In this document: positions 1 to 12,519 of the stretch, in pieces | How positions within the stretch are numbered: the stretch's first letter is position 1 | Layout: each line of letters begins with the position of its first letter | From: Coenobita brevimanus | Taxonomy: Eukaryota > Arthropoda > Malacostraca > Decapoda > Coenobitidae | Direction: 5' to 3' | Length of the DNA: 64,000 nt | NCBI GenBank assembly: GCA_032717465.1 | Contig: CM064669.1 | Span: 44,590,035 to 44,654,034 of the forward strand | The notes under the pieces: model-generated | Database searches by the model: none | Told to the model about the DNA's origin: nothing | The model's input: only the letters and a program-made list of their open reading frames with translations | Translations under genes and position numbers: made by a program

Positions 1-184
1 GATAAAAAGGTGATAGGGAAGATGGGAAAAAGATTGGAAGAGAGGAGGGCAGACACAGAAAAGAATACTAAAGGTGAAGGAAAAAGTAAGCAGTACTATG
101 TCAAATGAGTGGATGATGGTCACCGCAATTTACCACCTCAAATTTTGGATTCAGTCTGATAAAAGCCGTTGAAGTTGACTTTGC

Positions 185-300
185 CATGTGACCTTGACCA
201 TGACCTGTTGTACTAAAAAAAAGTTAAACATACCCTTGGTTGACCGTCAACCCTTCTGTGATGTTTGGTCCATATCTGATCAAAAGTGTTTTAGTTTTTT
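185..300 (+). repeat. Dispersed repeat with GTGACCTTGACC motif
   Basis: A GTGACCTTGACCATGACC motif is followed by a TTTGGTCCATATCTGATCAAAA segment leading into a CA tract. The same arrangement is present in duplicate copy B (57,640-57,750), and a related motif lies at 34,210-34,330. Similar GACCTTGACC repeats are widespread in invertebrate genomes. I see no coding potential. Confidence 0.5.
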
Positions 301-302
301 GG

Positions 303-2311
<2,009 letters not shown>

Positions 2312-2357
<46 letters not shown>
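2312..2357. repeat. (GA)n microsatellite
   Basis: Pure GA tract of 46 bp. In copy B the same site has a compound GT then GA tract (59,667-59,743). Confidence 0.98.
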
Positions 2358-2363
<6 letters not shown>

Positions 2364-2418
2364 CTATCTGTACAATATTATGATCTTTACCCTTATCAGT
2401 CGGGTGGCGTTTTTTATG

Positions 2419-2785
2419 TTTTTTTTTTTTTTTTTTTTTTTTTTTTTGTGTCCGACTCTGGGCAAAGGCTCAGGGCCTATTTCTTGGGGGCAGTCACCTA
2501 TCCCAAGGCCCAGTAGTCCTCCTACACCTCCACATGTCACCACTTCGGCGCTAACACCCACCGTCCATATTGAATACATGCTAGGGCTGTCTCATACAGG
2601 ACTGATGTATTGGTATTAGCGGGGGTACTTTTACGACATGTCGGCGGGTCATCTGGTAGATCAGGAAAGTCTGCTTTTTTTAGGAAATTCAAATCCTTAA
2701 ACTGTTCCCTGCCCCAGCCGAGATTCGATCCTGGGTCCATTAGGACTGCAAGCCGCCTCTCTACCGATTCAGCCACCGCCTCTAC
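2419..2785 (-). mobile_element. tRNA-derived SINE, minus strand
   Basis: Read on the minus strand, this has a tRNA-like head with an A-box-like TGGCTGAATCGG (2,764-2,775) and a B-box-like GGATCGAATCT (2,721-2,731), about 33 bp apart as in tRNA promoters. An unrelated body follows, and the end is a 29-base A tract, seen as T on the plus strand at 2,419-2,447. Duplicate copy B has no such insert at the matching site near 59,815-59,825. A diverged relative lies at 9,600-9,820. The target duplication is not clear. Confidence 0.82.
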
Positions 2786-2899
2786 AAACAGATGATTTTA
2801 TTCAACTGAGGAGATATTGTTGGGATTGGTGTTAAGAAATTATGTCCGTTAAAACAAACAAGTGTGTATCTCGTATTGAGGTTAGAAACAATATCTATT

Positions 2900-2901
<2 letters not shown>

Positions 2902-2948
<47 letters not shown>

Positions 2949-2950
2949 CG
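2902..2950. repeat. (GT)n then (CG)n tract
   Basis: A GT tract (2,902-2,940) runs into a 10-bp CG tract. Alternating purine-pyrimidine DNA of this type can adopt Z-form. The same site in copy B is 59,949-60,030. Confidence 0.97.
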
Positions 2951-3139
2951 TGTGTGCGCACAAAAATAAACAGTTTGTATCAGTTTGTATCTACTTTTAA
3001 ACAAACTCGGTGAAAGTGTTGAGGACCAGCCAGTGAGGAAACCTATGATATTTGGGAGGTGTGGTAGGGACAGAAACACTCTTCCATACAAAGACTAACC
3101 TTGCACCCTGCACACACCCAGTTGTAACTTTCTTCCACG

Positions 3140-3540
3140 CGAAGATTCAAGAAGCGTCAAGAAGAAGAAGAAAAAGATTCAAGAAGCTTCAAGGAGGAGG
3201 AGGAGAAGATTCAAGAAGAAGAGGAAGAAGATGCTTCAAGAAGGAGAAATTTTTAAAAGATGATGATGATGAAGGACAAGGAGCAGAAGAAGGAGAAGAA
3301 AAGCTACAAGAAGAAGAAGAAGAAGCAGAAGAATTTTTTAAATGGTGATAAAGTAGAAGGAGAAGAAAGTAGGTTACAGGTGGAAGAAAAAGAAAAGGAC
3401 GAAGATGAAGAACAAATCTTTAAGAAGATGCAAAGGTTTAAATGAGAAGTTTCAGGAAGAAGAAGAATGAGAACATGAAGAAGAAGAAAGAAGACGATGT
3501 TTATGATGATGATGATGATCATGATGATGATGAAGCAGCT
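3140..3540 (+). repeat. GAA/GAT-rich low-complexity tract
   Basis: Purine-rich sequence made of AAG, GAA, GAG and GAT triplets. It creates Lys/Glu/Asp/Arg-rich open frames such as 3,052-3,348 and 3,260-3,445. Copy B has the same tract with different triplet numbers (60,200-60,625). I regard the frames as products of composition. Confidence 0.85.
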
Positions 3541-3681
3541 TCAGCTAGAAGAAGGTTGAAGAGGAGGAGGAGAAGAGTTTTGATGATGTACTCGTATGAG
3601 GGATATTGGAGCCAAGGTTGGGAAGGAGTTACATCAAAGGGGCGGCAGAGGCGGGTGTTTATACTCGAGGGAATCCTTTAA
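3442..3681 (+). CDS. Uncharacterised 79-codon open frame in duplicate A
   Basis: This frame runs from the GAA/GAT tract into non-repetitive sequence. The protein would be Lys/Asp-rich at first, then Arg-rich, ending in about 35 ordinary residues including VLMMYSYEGYWSQGWEGV. Copy B (60,550-60,804) keeps the frame, with triplet-sized indels in the repetitive half and two silent substitutions in the last ~100 bp. Here an extra T after ATCCTT creates a stop, while B runs on for nine more codons. I do not recognise it. It may be a chance frame inside a conserved block; no splice sites or promoter were established. Confidence 0.15.
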   Translation: MRSFRKKKNENMKKKKEDDVYDDDDDHDDDEAASARRRLKRRRRRVLMMYSYEGYWSQGWEGVTSKGRQRRVFILEGIL

Positions 3682-3849
3682 AGAGCTTGGTATTCCTCAA
3701 GGGATTTAAGCGATTACTTAGTATTGCGTAGCAGGGAGGAGGAGGCTGTGTCGGTAGCGAGATGGTTTCAGGGGATTCAAAGCCGCAGTATAAACCCATT
3801 CACCTTGGGAAGGTTTTATGAGGACTGTAGTAAATTTAACCAGGTGATT

Positions 3850-3879
3850 GCGTTTTTTTTTTTTTTTTTTTTTTTTTTT
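3850..3879. repeat. Poly(T) tract
   Basis: A T run of about 29 bases. Copy B has a shorter T run at 60,951-60,969. Confidence 0.95.
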
Positions 3880-3889
3880 CTTCCATAGC

Positions 3890-4330
3890 CTTCTAGCAGG
3901 TGATTTTATTGAAGCCGGAGAAGGACTTTTAATATTGAAGAAGTTAACGATGGTTATCAACCCCCCTGTTTGGAAAGTCTCTCCTGTGGTGACTAAAATC
4001 GACTGACGGTAGCTGTAATAAAAGGTAAAGGACGTCATCGAGCTGAAGCAGTTAACACTTACAGTACATGATGTAACATTCATTTTGTTCCTGCTGCCTC
4101 CAGACGATCTTACTCGGCTTTTGGGTGACGTCTCTTTGTCAGTAAACGAAGGATGTGTGTAACCTCGCCAGCTCGAAAGATTTATCTAAGACTGAATAAA
4201 TACGCCCCGAAAAAGCAAGAAAAAGCACATAGGCGTTATCGTAGTGAGGGATTTAAGCCGGCAAGTTAGGTCCACTTAGTACGAGAGGCCTTTCCTAAAC
4301 TGAGTTAGTTTTAAGGTGACAACAATTCCT
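3890..4330. mobile_element. TTAA palindromic element copies (MITE-like)
   Basis: This contains AGCAGGTGATTTTATTGAAG, the inverse phrase GTGACTAAAATCGACTGACGG, the terminal phrase GACGTCATCGAGCTGAAG next to GTTAA, and a further CCAGACGATCTTACTCGG. These match the family described at 42,835-43,022. Several overlapping, decayed copies are present, and copy B repeats them (60,975-61,390). Confidence 0.6.
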
Positions 4331-4361
4331 GGAGCCTGTCCGTTTGCCGTCCCCCAAGTTT

Positions 4362-4920
4362 TTTTTTTTTTTTTTTTTAATGGGAAGCCTCGTATAACTG
4401 TCTACTGGTTCCGTGTATGTGTGATCTTTGTACTTGTTTTACTGCCTGCGTTCTTTCCCAAGCTAAGATGGTGGTATGAGTAGCTGCCAGACACCCTGCT
4501 TAGCACTTCAGTCCGTTGATATATTTATTTCTTTACTCTCGCTATCATTTGATTTTTATGCAAGTTAGAAAGGATCTTTAGAGCTGAAGAGATTAATGAA
4601 GGCTGCGTCCTTTCCCTTGTTTCAAAAAGCCTTTCATGAGCCAGATATTATTACAATTTATTACTATAACAAAATTGATGTCGTAGAAGTCAATAAAATG
4701 GATGAAATAATAAGCAACTATGATATTTGACAGAATAATGAGGGAATACAGGATGTAAGAATAATAAAATATATCTATGTGAAAAATGTTTAAATATAAT
4801 GTATTAATAAGCATATGAATAAGTGAAAATGTGCAAGTAGCCAGGAAGTGTTGTGAATTACCTTAAAGGAAACTGATTATCTCCTGGTAAGGGATGGAGG
4901 GGGGGGGGCAAAGGAACGCT
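4362..4920. other. No gene seen
   Basis: AT-rich sequence after a T run. It is shared with copy B and has no open frame or motif that I can support. Confidence 0.5.
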
Positions 4921-4947
4921 ATGTATGTATGTATGTATGTATGTATG
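4921..4947. repeat. (ATGT)n microsatellite
   Basis: Tetranucleotide tract. Copy B has a longer interrupted version at 62,037-62,100. Confidence 0.95.
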
Positions 4948-5082
4948 ATGTCGGCTTGTACACGCTTGACATGGGTGGGTAGATCGACCGTACAGGTTCA
5001 AGCAGTGTTTTACGGGTCCTGAAGACCACCGGATCCTTAGCGCAGAGAAGCATCATTCTGTGTCACGTGTGAGTTGACCCGT

Positions 5083-5083
<1 letters not shown>

Positions 5084-5156
<73 letters not shown>
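5084..5156. repeat. (CA)n microsatellite
   Basis: CA tract of 73 bp. In copy B the matching site has a C run and only a few CA units (62,243-62,260). Confidence 0.98.
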
Positions 5157-5159
<3 letters not shown>

Positions 5160-5437
5160 TTCACGCCACTTTTTTTTTTTATTTTTTTTTCTCTCCAAGT
5201 CCTCGCGCCTCCTTGAAAACTATTCAAGTTCCCCTAAGAGGCGCGCCCATCAGGTTGAGAACCTCTGCTGCAAAAAGAAGCCTCTTGATTGGAGGACAAG
5301 GCAGTTATGGTGAGGGTGTAAAAGGAAGCCGACCCTCAGTGCCATCCCAATTGGAGGACTAATCTAGTTAGTCTGAGGGCTGTATTTTACCTGGCGTAAA
5401 ACACTTCGTAGTAACTTATCCTCACCGACTTACTTGG

Positions 5438-5438
<1 letters not shown>

Positions 5439-5469
<31 letters not shown>
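5439..5469. repeat. Poly(T) tract
   Basis: A T run of about 31 bases. The matching point in copy B has only a short T run followed by a G run, so this tract is variable between the duplicates. Confidence 0.95.
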
Positions 5470-5470
<1 letters not shown>

Positions 5471-5863
5471 TGCTCTGTTCGTATGTTTTTTATATACCGT
5501 ATTTAGCTTTAGTAATGATAAAAGTTCTATCAGTGATAGAGAAGGGAATTCTAAGACGCAGTTTGAGGGAAACAACAATAAAAGTGTACGAAATAATTAT
5601 ATGTCTCCCACTCGTAGCACGACCGAATGGAGTTTTTTTTCCTTGGATCTCCAGTGAAAGCATGGCGATGACAAGGATAGCAGACGTGGCCTCACTTCGT
5701 CCCTCGTCCACAAAACCCCTTGTTTAGACCCTGACTCAAAGGATGACAATTGGACCAACTCTGCCTCATCCCACGACAGTGACGACCCCAGCGGCGGCAC
5801 AGAACACCCCAACGCATGACAACAGGAAGAGTGTAGTTGGGTGGTACCATTGACACAACATAG

Positions 5864-6055
5864 GATGCCTGGTGGTTTAGCGAGTTAAGGAGCACCAACT
5901 GGATGTAGTCCATTAGTGTTTGAATTCCAGGGCTGGTTGAGCTATTGTTCAATTAATGCAACTCATGGACAAGTGACTGGTAACCCCCTAAAATGTTTGG
6001 ACCGAGCAGCCAAGCTCTGGACCCTAAAACTCCGATAGGGCAGCAATCGACAAAG
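5864..6055 (+). mobile_element. SINE-like element, second tRNA-derived family
   Basis: The head GCCTGGTGGTTTAGCGAG resembles a tRNA 5' part with an A box, and TGTTTGAATTCCAGG (5,918-5,932) resembles a B box. The body (GGCTGGTTGAGCTATTGTTC) aligns with 35,593-35,793. Head-only fragments occur at 62,926-62,973 and at the window end from 63,951. The similarity between the large duplicates stops inside this head. Confidence 0.6.
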
Positions 6056-6460
6056 TAAAAGAACAAATGTTACTGTTGCAAACTGTCAGTATTAAGAAAT
6101 ATTTAAACGACACATGAAAATATTAAGGTAGTTGTAAAAAGTAATAGCACAAGTAAACAGTAATAATGTAATGCTAAGGAAAAAGTTCTACAAAATTTAC
6201 CTGACCAATCGAGAATGCGGTTCAAAGTCAATAGCTTCAGTGTAGTGAGGTGTCGGCCACAGCCAGATAAAACTCCTTCGGTAGTCAGTTGTCATCAAAA
6301 CTCATCGGTGGTAAGCCAAAGCCAGGTGTAGTCAGGCGTAATCAGCAGATGTCAGTCATAGTCTCATGAAGTCGCTTGGGTTCTGCATCTCGACGTCATG
6401 ACTTCCCGGAGGAGATAAAATATTTTAAGATTCTTTCTGTCGGGAGCTGACGGTGCTCTT
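6056..6460. other. No gene seen
   Basis: Mixed-composition sequence with a loose run of short CAGT and GGTAGTCA-type phrases near 6,230-6,370. No frame or known repeat recognised. Confidence 0.45.
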
Positions 6461-7705
6461 AGGAGGAAGGGCAGCGATGGAGGAGGAGGAGGGAAGGAGG
6501 GAGAGAGGCTGAGAACGGAAGGAAAAATATGTCAGAGGAGGAAGGAGCAGGAGAGGAAGAGGGGAAAACAGGAAGAAAAGAATTGTCAGAAAATAGAAAA
6601 TATGAGGTAGAGGAAAAGGAAGGAGAAAAAGGAGGAGAGGGAGAGATGATGAGGTAGGAAAGACGGAGGGGATTGAAAGGAAGAGGAGGAAGTGGCAGGG
6701 ATAGAAGGGATAAAATGAAGAGGAAAAGAAGATAAGGAAGGAAGGAAAAGAACCCTGTGGAGTAGTAGTGAAAAGCAGAAGAAACTAGAGGAATGAGAAG
6801 GAAGGGATGATGGGTTAGGAGGGAAGAGGAGGTGGTGATAGGAGGATGGTTCGGAGAAGTTGGAGGAACGAAGAGAACGGGAAGAAGAAAATAGGAAGAA
6901 GAGACCTGACGGATTGGAAGGAGCACGAAACTAATGAAGTGGATGGAGAAATGGAAGATGAAGGAAGATAATAGACTAATTAGAAGGAAGATACTGACCT
7001 GGTTGAAGAGGGAGATGGAAGAGACTGGAAGAGGTGGAAGACATGAAGGGAGGAAAAAAAAAAGATGTCAAGAAGTAGTAGTAAGGGGTTGAGGAAAAAA
7101 GGGAGAGATGGAGAAGTAATGGGAAATGTAAGAGAAAGAAGAAATGAAAGATGACGTAAGAAGGAGAAAAGATGCTAAAAGAGGAAAGAACGGGAAATTG
7201 ACGAACAAGTGAGAGCAAGAGGAAACGGGAGAGGAAAGGGAAACGGGAAGGGGCAGGAAAAGGAGAAAACAAAAGGAATAAAAAAAAAAGATGGAAAAGG
7301 AGTTGGAGGAAGACGTAAGGATGAGAAGGAAAGAAGATAGATTATGAAAAATAGTTGAAAAAGAGGTGGAGGAAGTAAGCTGGATTAGAAACAAAGGAAA
7401 AAGGCAAAAACGACAAGAGAAAGTAGGAAAGAACTGAGAAAGAAAGAGAAAGGGAAGACAGAGAAGGAATTGAACCAAAGAAAAACAGACAGAAATGGAG
7501 GAAGCAGGATGATAAAGATGAATAAATGAGATGTAAGAAAAAACTGGAGATAGGGAATAAAGAGAACAAAGAAGAAAAGGAGCCGGGAGAAGAGGGAGGA
7601 GGAGGAGGGTGAGGAAAAGAAGAAAACAGAAATGGAAAAGTTAAGAAGAAATAACAAGATAGATAGATGGACAAACAGATATAAATACATATAGATAAGC
7701 AGATT

Positions 7706-7742
<37 letters not shown>
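6461..7742. repeat. 1.3 kb purine-rich tract
   Basis: The plus strand is overwhelmingly A and G for nearly 1.3 kb, in irregular GGA, GAA and AAG words, ending in a pure GA microsatellite at 7,709-7,742. The pyrimidine strand gives long Ser/Phe/Leu/Pro-rich frames (for example 6,459-6,926 and 7,385-7,759), which are compositional artefacts. Confidence 0.92.
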
Positions 7743-7744
<2 letters not shown>

Positions 7745-8985
7745 CTCAAAGAACCCCATTCCTACACGGATTCATACCTTCCTCAAGTCCATATTTGACT
7801 CCATGATCTTTCATGCTTCTTTGCCTGTGTGTCTGTGTGCCAGGGTGGCAGATATTAAGCCGTCAGAGGGTGGTGGAGACAGGAGCCTCACCCACCAAAT
7901 ACCACTTCAACCCCCATAACTTAGCATCACATTTCCATACATTTCTCGCCACGTCTGGCCACCATCAAGATGTCTGTGTATGTGGCTGGAAGGAGACCTG
8001 ATGGATTCAAATGTGTTTGACGTGTTTTGTGTGTTTTTGTTGTTGTGGGGTGATTTACCATGGTCATACTTTGGTATAGTGTTAGTGTTTTATATTAATC
8101 CACTTTCATGAACGGTGTATTCACTTATATATTCACTTACCATCATCGTCATAATTATAATATTCATTGTTTGAAGAAGATCGTCAAAAGTAAACAATAT
8201 CATTACAATCTTGACCATCTTAACACACTATCCCAATACTTCAGTGGATTCAGAAACATAGGAAACTAGAGGGGCACTGAGTGGAGCGCATCTCTCCAAC
8301 AAGGGCAACGTAATTTCCAAACCACTCTTCATAATGGGTTAGGTTTTCTCTTTACTGATTAGGGTTTCACAAACAATGTTTTCCTGATCCAGAATCTGTA
8401 ATGCGATCCGGATCGGTCCCAAAAGTTAATCGATTGTTCCCTGGGACATGGGCTATCTACCGACCAAATATGGTTTTGCTAAAAAACAAACTAGCTAACA
8501 AACAGGAGTGAAAACATACTCTCCTTGTCGGAAAAAAAAAAATCGTAAGTAGTAGAAATCGATTATATAATTATTTAGTTAGCGATGGTGGTCTTTAAGT
8601 GTTAGACTGTTGTGAGTTTGTTTGTAAAAATTTGCCAGTCGTAAACTGGTAAAATAAAAATACGAATTTCCTTGTTTGTGCAGAAACATCCATTCCAATA
8701 GTTTTCAATATTTCTGATGTCTTAGATTTGTGTTTAGCTCAATGAAATTGTCTGGCGTCAGCCAAAATAAAATGCAGAGTAGGTAATTGTCAGCCAGAGT
8801 TAAGATCACAATACGTGTAATGCTCGTTACAGGCAAGGATTATTTGGCAAAAACTCAACGCGTTCGTATATAATTTGTACTGTAACCTGAACGGACTGGC
8901 ATTCAGCTTCAGAGGCAGGAATGGGGCTTTAATAGGCAGTTATTCTGTACTTATTTGTAGACTTAATTTGTTTACTGTGGTGGTA

Positions 8986-8987
<2 letters not shown>
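7743..8987. other. No gene seen
   Basis: AT-rich sequence. Near 8,737-8,790 there is CAATGAAATTGTCTGGCGTC followed by an AATAAAAT phrase, matching one arm of the TTAA palindromic element, so a decayed copy is likely. The rest is unrecognised. Confidence 0.45.

Positions 8988-9056
<69 letters not shown>
8988..9056. repeat. (CT)n microsatellite
   Basis: Uninterrupted CT tract of 69 bp. Confidence 0.99.
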
Positions 9057-9059
<3 letters not shown>

Positions 9060-9192
9060 CATTGCTCTGAAGAGACACCTTCCTCCACAAATGTTGTCAT
9101 ATACAGATTCAAGTCCCACATATTATATTCCTCCGTGGGTTCGGGTGCAGCGTGTTACCGTGGTCCACAGAACGCCCAACAGGTTTAAGTTT

Positions 9193-9540
9193 GAAGTTCC
9201 CGTATTGTATATAACACAACGAGAACAGAAGGGGTGTGTATTATAAAGTTCTCTCATTGTACTGTATGTAACACAACGAGAACGGAAGGGTGTGTGTTAT
9301 AAAGTTCCCGTATTGTATATAACACAACGAGAACAGAAGGGTGTGTGTTATAAAGTTCCCGTATTGTATATAACACAACGAGAACAGAAGAGGTGTGTGT
9401 CATAAAGTTCCCGTATTGTATATAACACAACGAGAACAGAAGGGTGTGTGTTATAAAGTTCCCGTATTGTATATAACACAACAAGAACAGAAGGGGTGTG
9501 TGTTATAAAGTTCCCGTATTGTATATAACAACGAAAACGC
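9193..9540 (+). repeat. 51-bp minisatellite, 6-7 copies
   Basis: Tandem units contain CCCGTATTGTATATAACACA then ACGAGAACAGAAGGG and GTGTGTTATAAAGTT. Unit length is about 51-52 bp, so a 17-residue repeat stays open on the minus strand. The second unit is the most diverged and others differ by one or two bases. This is not coding evidence. Confidence 0.95.
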
Positions 9541-9599
9541 AAGAGGGGGGGGTGTCGTAAAGTCTTATATATTGGGATTTTTATCCTCGATGTGAGCTA

Positions 9600-9820
9600 C
9601 TTTGGGAGCAGACGACCACACAACTTTGTCACCACCTCCCCGCTAATAGCCACCGTCCATATTGAATGCACGCCAAGGTTGTCTCATTCAGGATTGGAAT
9701 AATGGTATTGACGGGGGTGTTTTTTATGTCACCGGTGGGTTATGTGGAAGATCTGTTTAAGAAAAGCCCAAATCACCAAGAGGTTCCTTGTCCCAGCACT
9801 ACATTGAATTCGCGTCCTTT
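9600..9820 (-). mobile_element. Diverged SINE fragment, same family as 2.4 kb
   Basis: The phrases GCCACCGTCCATATTGAATG, TTGTCTCATTCAGGA and TATTGACGGGGGTG align in order with the body of the SINE at 2,419-2,785. The T run is replaced and the A-box end is missing, so this is an older, truncated copy. Confidence 0.65.
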
Positions 9821-10619
9821 CAGACAAAAATAATTTGTATTGTCCATCTCTATGCACCCTGCACCCCCACCACATCCCCTCCCCCATCCCTGATGGAACT
9901 AAAGCTTCAGACCTGCTAATCAACATAGACGCAGTAGTAACAATATACCTACAACAATAGACGCTTCTAAGCACAGGGTAGATTAATGTGCGTGTATAAA
10001 ATGGCCTATAAACTAACTTAACCATGGGGTGTGCTACTGAGAAATTTATGTCTAAGAACCGAAATCTGATAGTATATCGTGAGCCAAAGTCCATTCCTTA
10101 CCTACTTCAAAACTCATTCCCTCTTGGCACTCACCTTCCAAAGTAGTGTCAGTCATTTACTCCAGGCGCCCTTTTCCAAGCGGGTGCAATTTTTTTTTTT
10201 CGCTTCAGGTTCGTTGCTTCTAAAGCAGTTCCATTCTTATTTACTGTTATACCTTTCGTCCTAAGTAGACCCTTATTTAATAATTTTGTGGGCTTCATAC
10301 CATTGGTTCCTTCTTGCATATAAGAAAAATAATAAACAGTGTGGAGGTAGTAAGAATAGAATAAAAGAATACGTCTTATGAAGGTAACGTTGCACATAAT
10401 AGTTTTGAGAGGAGAAACATTCATGTCACAATGTTAAGGCCAAGAAATTGTGTACAATTCAGATTGAGTATAGTTTTCTTGGATGAAAGAAATTGTAAAA
10501 TATTGATGAAAAAAAGAATTTCGAGATAACTCATTACGTCCGTGGACGTGTAGTGAAGAACGTGGTATTCTATTAACTCAAACCTCAAGTAGTTTCCAAG
10601 TAGCGAGTAAAATCATGTG

Positions 10620-10706
10620 GCAACCTGTTGGCGGAGAACAGGGTGCCGTGGAGGCGATTTGTTTGTGGCCCACTCCCCCGGGATTATGGCATCTGGCTAT
10701 TGGCGG
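10620..10706 (+). repeat. Dispersed repeat, copy 1 of 3
   Basis: It shares GGAGGCGATTTGTTTGTGGCC, then CACCCC, GGGATTA and TCTGGCTAT, with 26,680-26,788 and 37,895-38,006, all in the same orientation. I do not recognise the family. Confidence 0.7.
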
Positions 10707-10805
10707 AAATATCGATCTCGAAATTGACGGATTAAGAACATATTAAAAAAAAAAAAGTTTATTAATTTCACTCCTCCAGGCAGAGGACGTTTAATGATGT
10801 GTACT

Positions 10806-10904
10806 TAACCCTTCCACAGCGATGATACTGTTTAGTTACAGTGTACTCATTGACTTAAAAATATGATATTCGCTACAGAAACCATGCACCGTTAAAAGGT
10901 TAAA
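10806..10904. mobile_element. TTAA element fragment
   Basis: It starts with TTAACCCTTCCACAGCGATG and ends with AAAAGGTTAA, giving TTAA-bounded inverted ends about 100 bp apart. It matches the terminal phrase of the abundant palindromic family. Confidence 0.5.
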
Positions 10905-11047
10905 ACAGTCTTTGCAGTTGTGACGGCAGAAAGAAGGTATTCTATGTAGGTTACCTTGCGACGGTTGTACTGGGATGAGAAAACCTACTCAGTAACAAGG
11001 GGGAACCTTGGCATATAGAAAGAATACGGAAAGGAAACAATGCTGGT

Positions 11048-11260
11048 TTAATCCCTTCTGCCGGAGGACACACTTTTATTTTATTCTTGCAGCCTTCTGA
11101 CGATTTTTCTCAGCCTGGGAGAGAACTTTTGAACAGAAGTGATTAAATATAGCCTTCACTGACTCCTCCACTGTGAGATGGCTTCCCCATATTGAAGAAC
11201 ACCGTTTGATGGTAGAAGGAATAAACAGGTAAATGACGTCACCAAATTTGGGGAGTTAAA
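11048..11260. mobile_element. TTAA palindromic element copy
   Basis: It contains in order TTTAATCCCTTCTGCCGG, TATTCTTGCAGCCTTCTGACG, ATTTTTCTCAGCC, a central TTAAATA, ACACCGTTTGATGGTAGAAG and AATGACGTCACC, close to the order expected for a full palindromic copy. The AT-rich arms are decayed. Confidence 0.55.
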
Positions 11261-11749
11261 TATTGAAGAAAGAAAATTTTTTTGATATAACGCCTTAAGT
11301 AAAAAAATGTCTAACGACAATGAACTGTATGCAATTAAGGAACAACCATGGCACAAGAAAAACTATCAAACATACTGAAAAACGTCCTCAAACTGACAGG
11401 AACAGCTGTAACCTTCAGTAATCCCTCCATTCCTTAGCTGAATGAAACTGTCCGCCAGCAAGACAAAAAAATAAAGATCCTTGGGCTGAAGGCATTAATA
11501 CTGATTTTACAAAGTCACGGCGTCTGATGGAAAAAGCAAAAAAAAAGCAAATGGGACAGGAAAATTCAGTAGGGACAAGGAAACCCGAGCATAAAAATTG
11601 AAGAAAGAATCCGAGACGCGAATATAAAACAAAGTGAAAATGTGGGAAAGGGATGAGGAAAACTGAGAACACAAGTTTATAATGAGGATAGCCATGATAC
11701 GTGCCTGGTTGCGGGAGGGTGGGGGGTGAGAGGGAGAGAGGCAAGGTAA

Positions 11750-12515
11750 GGCCCCAGTCACACTGCAGGTACGACTTATCGCAAACCACCCGCGACCTGC
11801 AAGTCGTGGGTGGTTTTGGTGAGGTTTGCGACCGGTCTTCATATGTCTCGGTCTAGCCGCAGGCCACCATGGCGACCAAAAACTCGTCGTGAGGTTTTTC
11901 GTGCTGCACGAAGAACCTCCCGGCGACCACCGATGTCATGGCAAGGAAACCGCCCGGTGGGCGGCTGGACTTCTTCTGGCCGGCTTACGGACTGCGACTG
12001 GTCAGCGACACCTGATTTTTAAGCGGTGGTTGCCATCCGGACGGAGGCCGGTCGCCACCGCTTTGTGCGATGACCGTCCGCGCTTCGTCAAGGCGACTTC
12101 TGGACTGTGGCAGCCGCCGTCCACAAGCCTCCTGTCTGGGGTGATGGTTGAAGTCCGGCCGCCGTCCAGCCGGCGATTGGTCGAGCGCCAGGTGGTGGGC
12201 TGGACCGAGACCAGCCGCCGGCCAATCTGTGGCCGGCCACTACATGAGGTCGCGGACTAAACTGTGACAGGACGCGGACCGGCTGCCGTTTGTCGGCGGC
12301 TTGCCGATGACCGGCCGGCCACCTGTCGGTGTCTTGACCTGCGTGTACCTGGCCATAGTCGCCGTGCGGCCACCCACTGGGCAGATGCTGGATGGACACT
12401 GGACGACCACCGGTAGCCGATCGGTGGCACGACTGCTCGGAGACCTCCGTGGTCGTGGAGTGGTCTCGCGATTTTCAGGTTTGCGACAAGTCGTACTTGC
12501 AGTGTGACTGGGGCA
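11750..12515. mobile_element. Harbinger-type non-autonomous DNA transposon, 766 bp
   Basis: The ends are inverted repeats of 38 bp (11,750-11,787 and 12,478-12,515) starting GGCCCCAGTCACACTG on the left and TGCCCCAGTCACACTG when the right end is read on the other strand, with three mismatches. TAA flanks both sides (11,747-11,749 and 12,516-12,518), matching the 3-bp TWA target duplication of PIF/Harbinger elements. The interior is strikingly GC-rich, full of CCGGCCGCC-like words and stop-poor, which produces overlapping frames such as 11,826-12,260. No transposase is recognisable, so it would need one supplied in trans. An outlying alternative is another TIR superfamily with a short target site. 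Confidence 0.85.
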
Positions 12516-12519
12516 TAAA

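Noticed and set aside
2721..2775. tRNA gene on the minus strand
   Set aside because: Boxes A and B are present, but no complete cloverleaf follows and the sequence continues into a SINE body with poly(A).
4275..4300. rRNA-like AGTACGAGAGG (sarcin-ricin loop) here and near 61,350
   Set aside because: Only about 11 bases match, and the flanks do not fit 28S rRNA. It lies in a TTAA-element context where TACGAGAGGCCTTTCC is a common internal phrase.
6459..7759. Overlapping Ser/Phe/Leu-rich frames of 98-155 codons
   Set aside because: The antisense strand of a purine tract lacks stop codons by composition. Frames overlap in all three phases.
9193..9540. CRISPR-like array
   Set aside because: Units are head-to-tail without unique spacers, and the genome is eukaryotic. 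The same applies to the arrays at 25.1, 29.5 and 42.2 kb.
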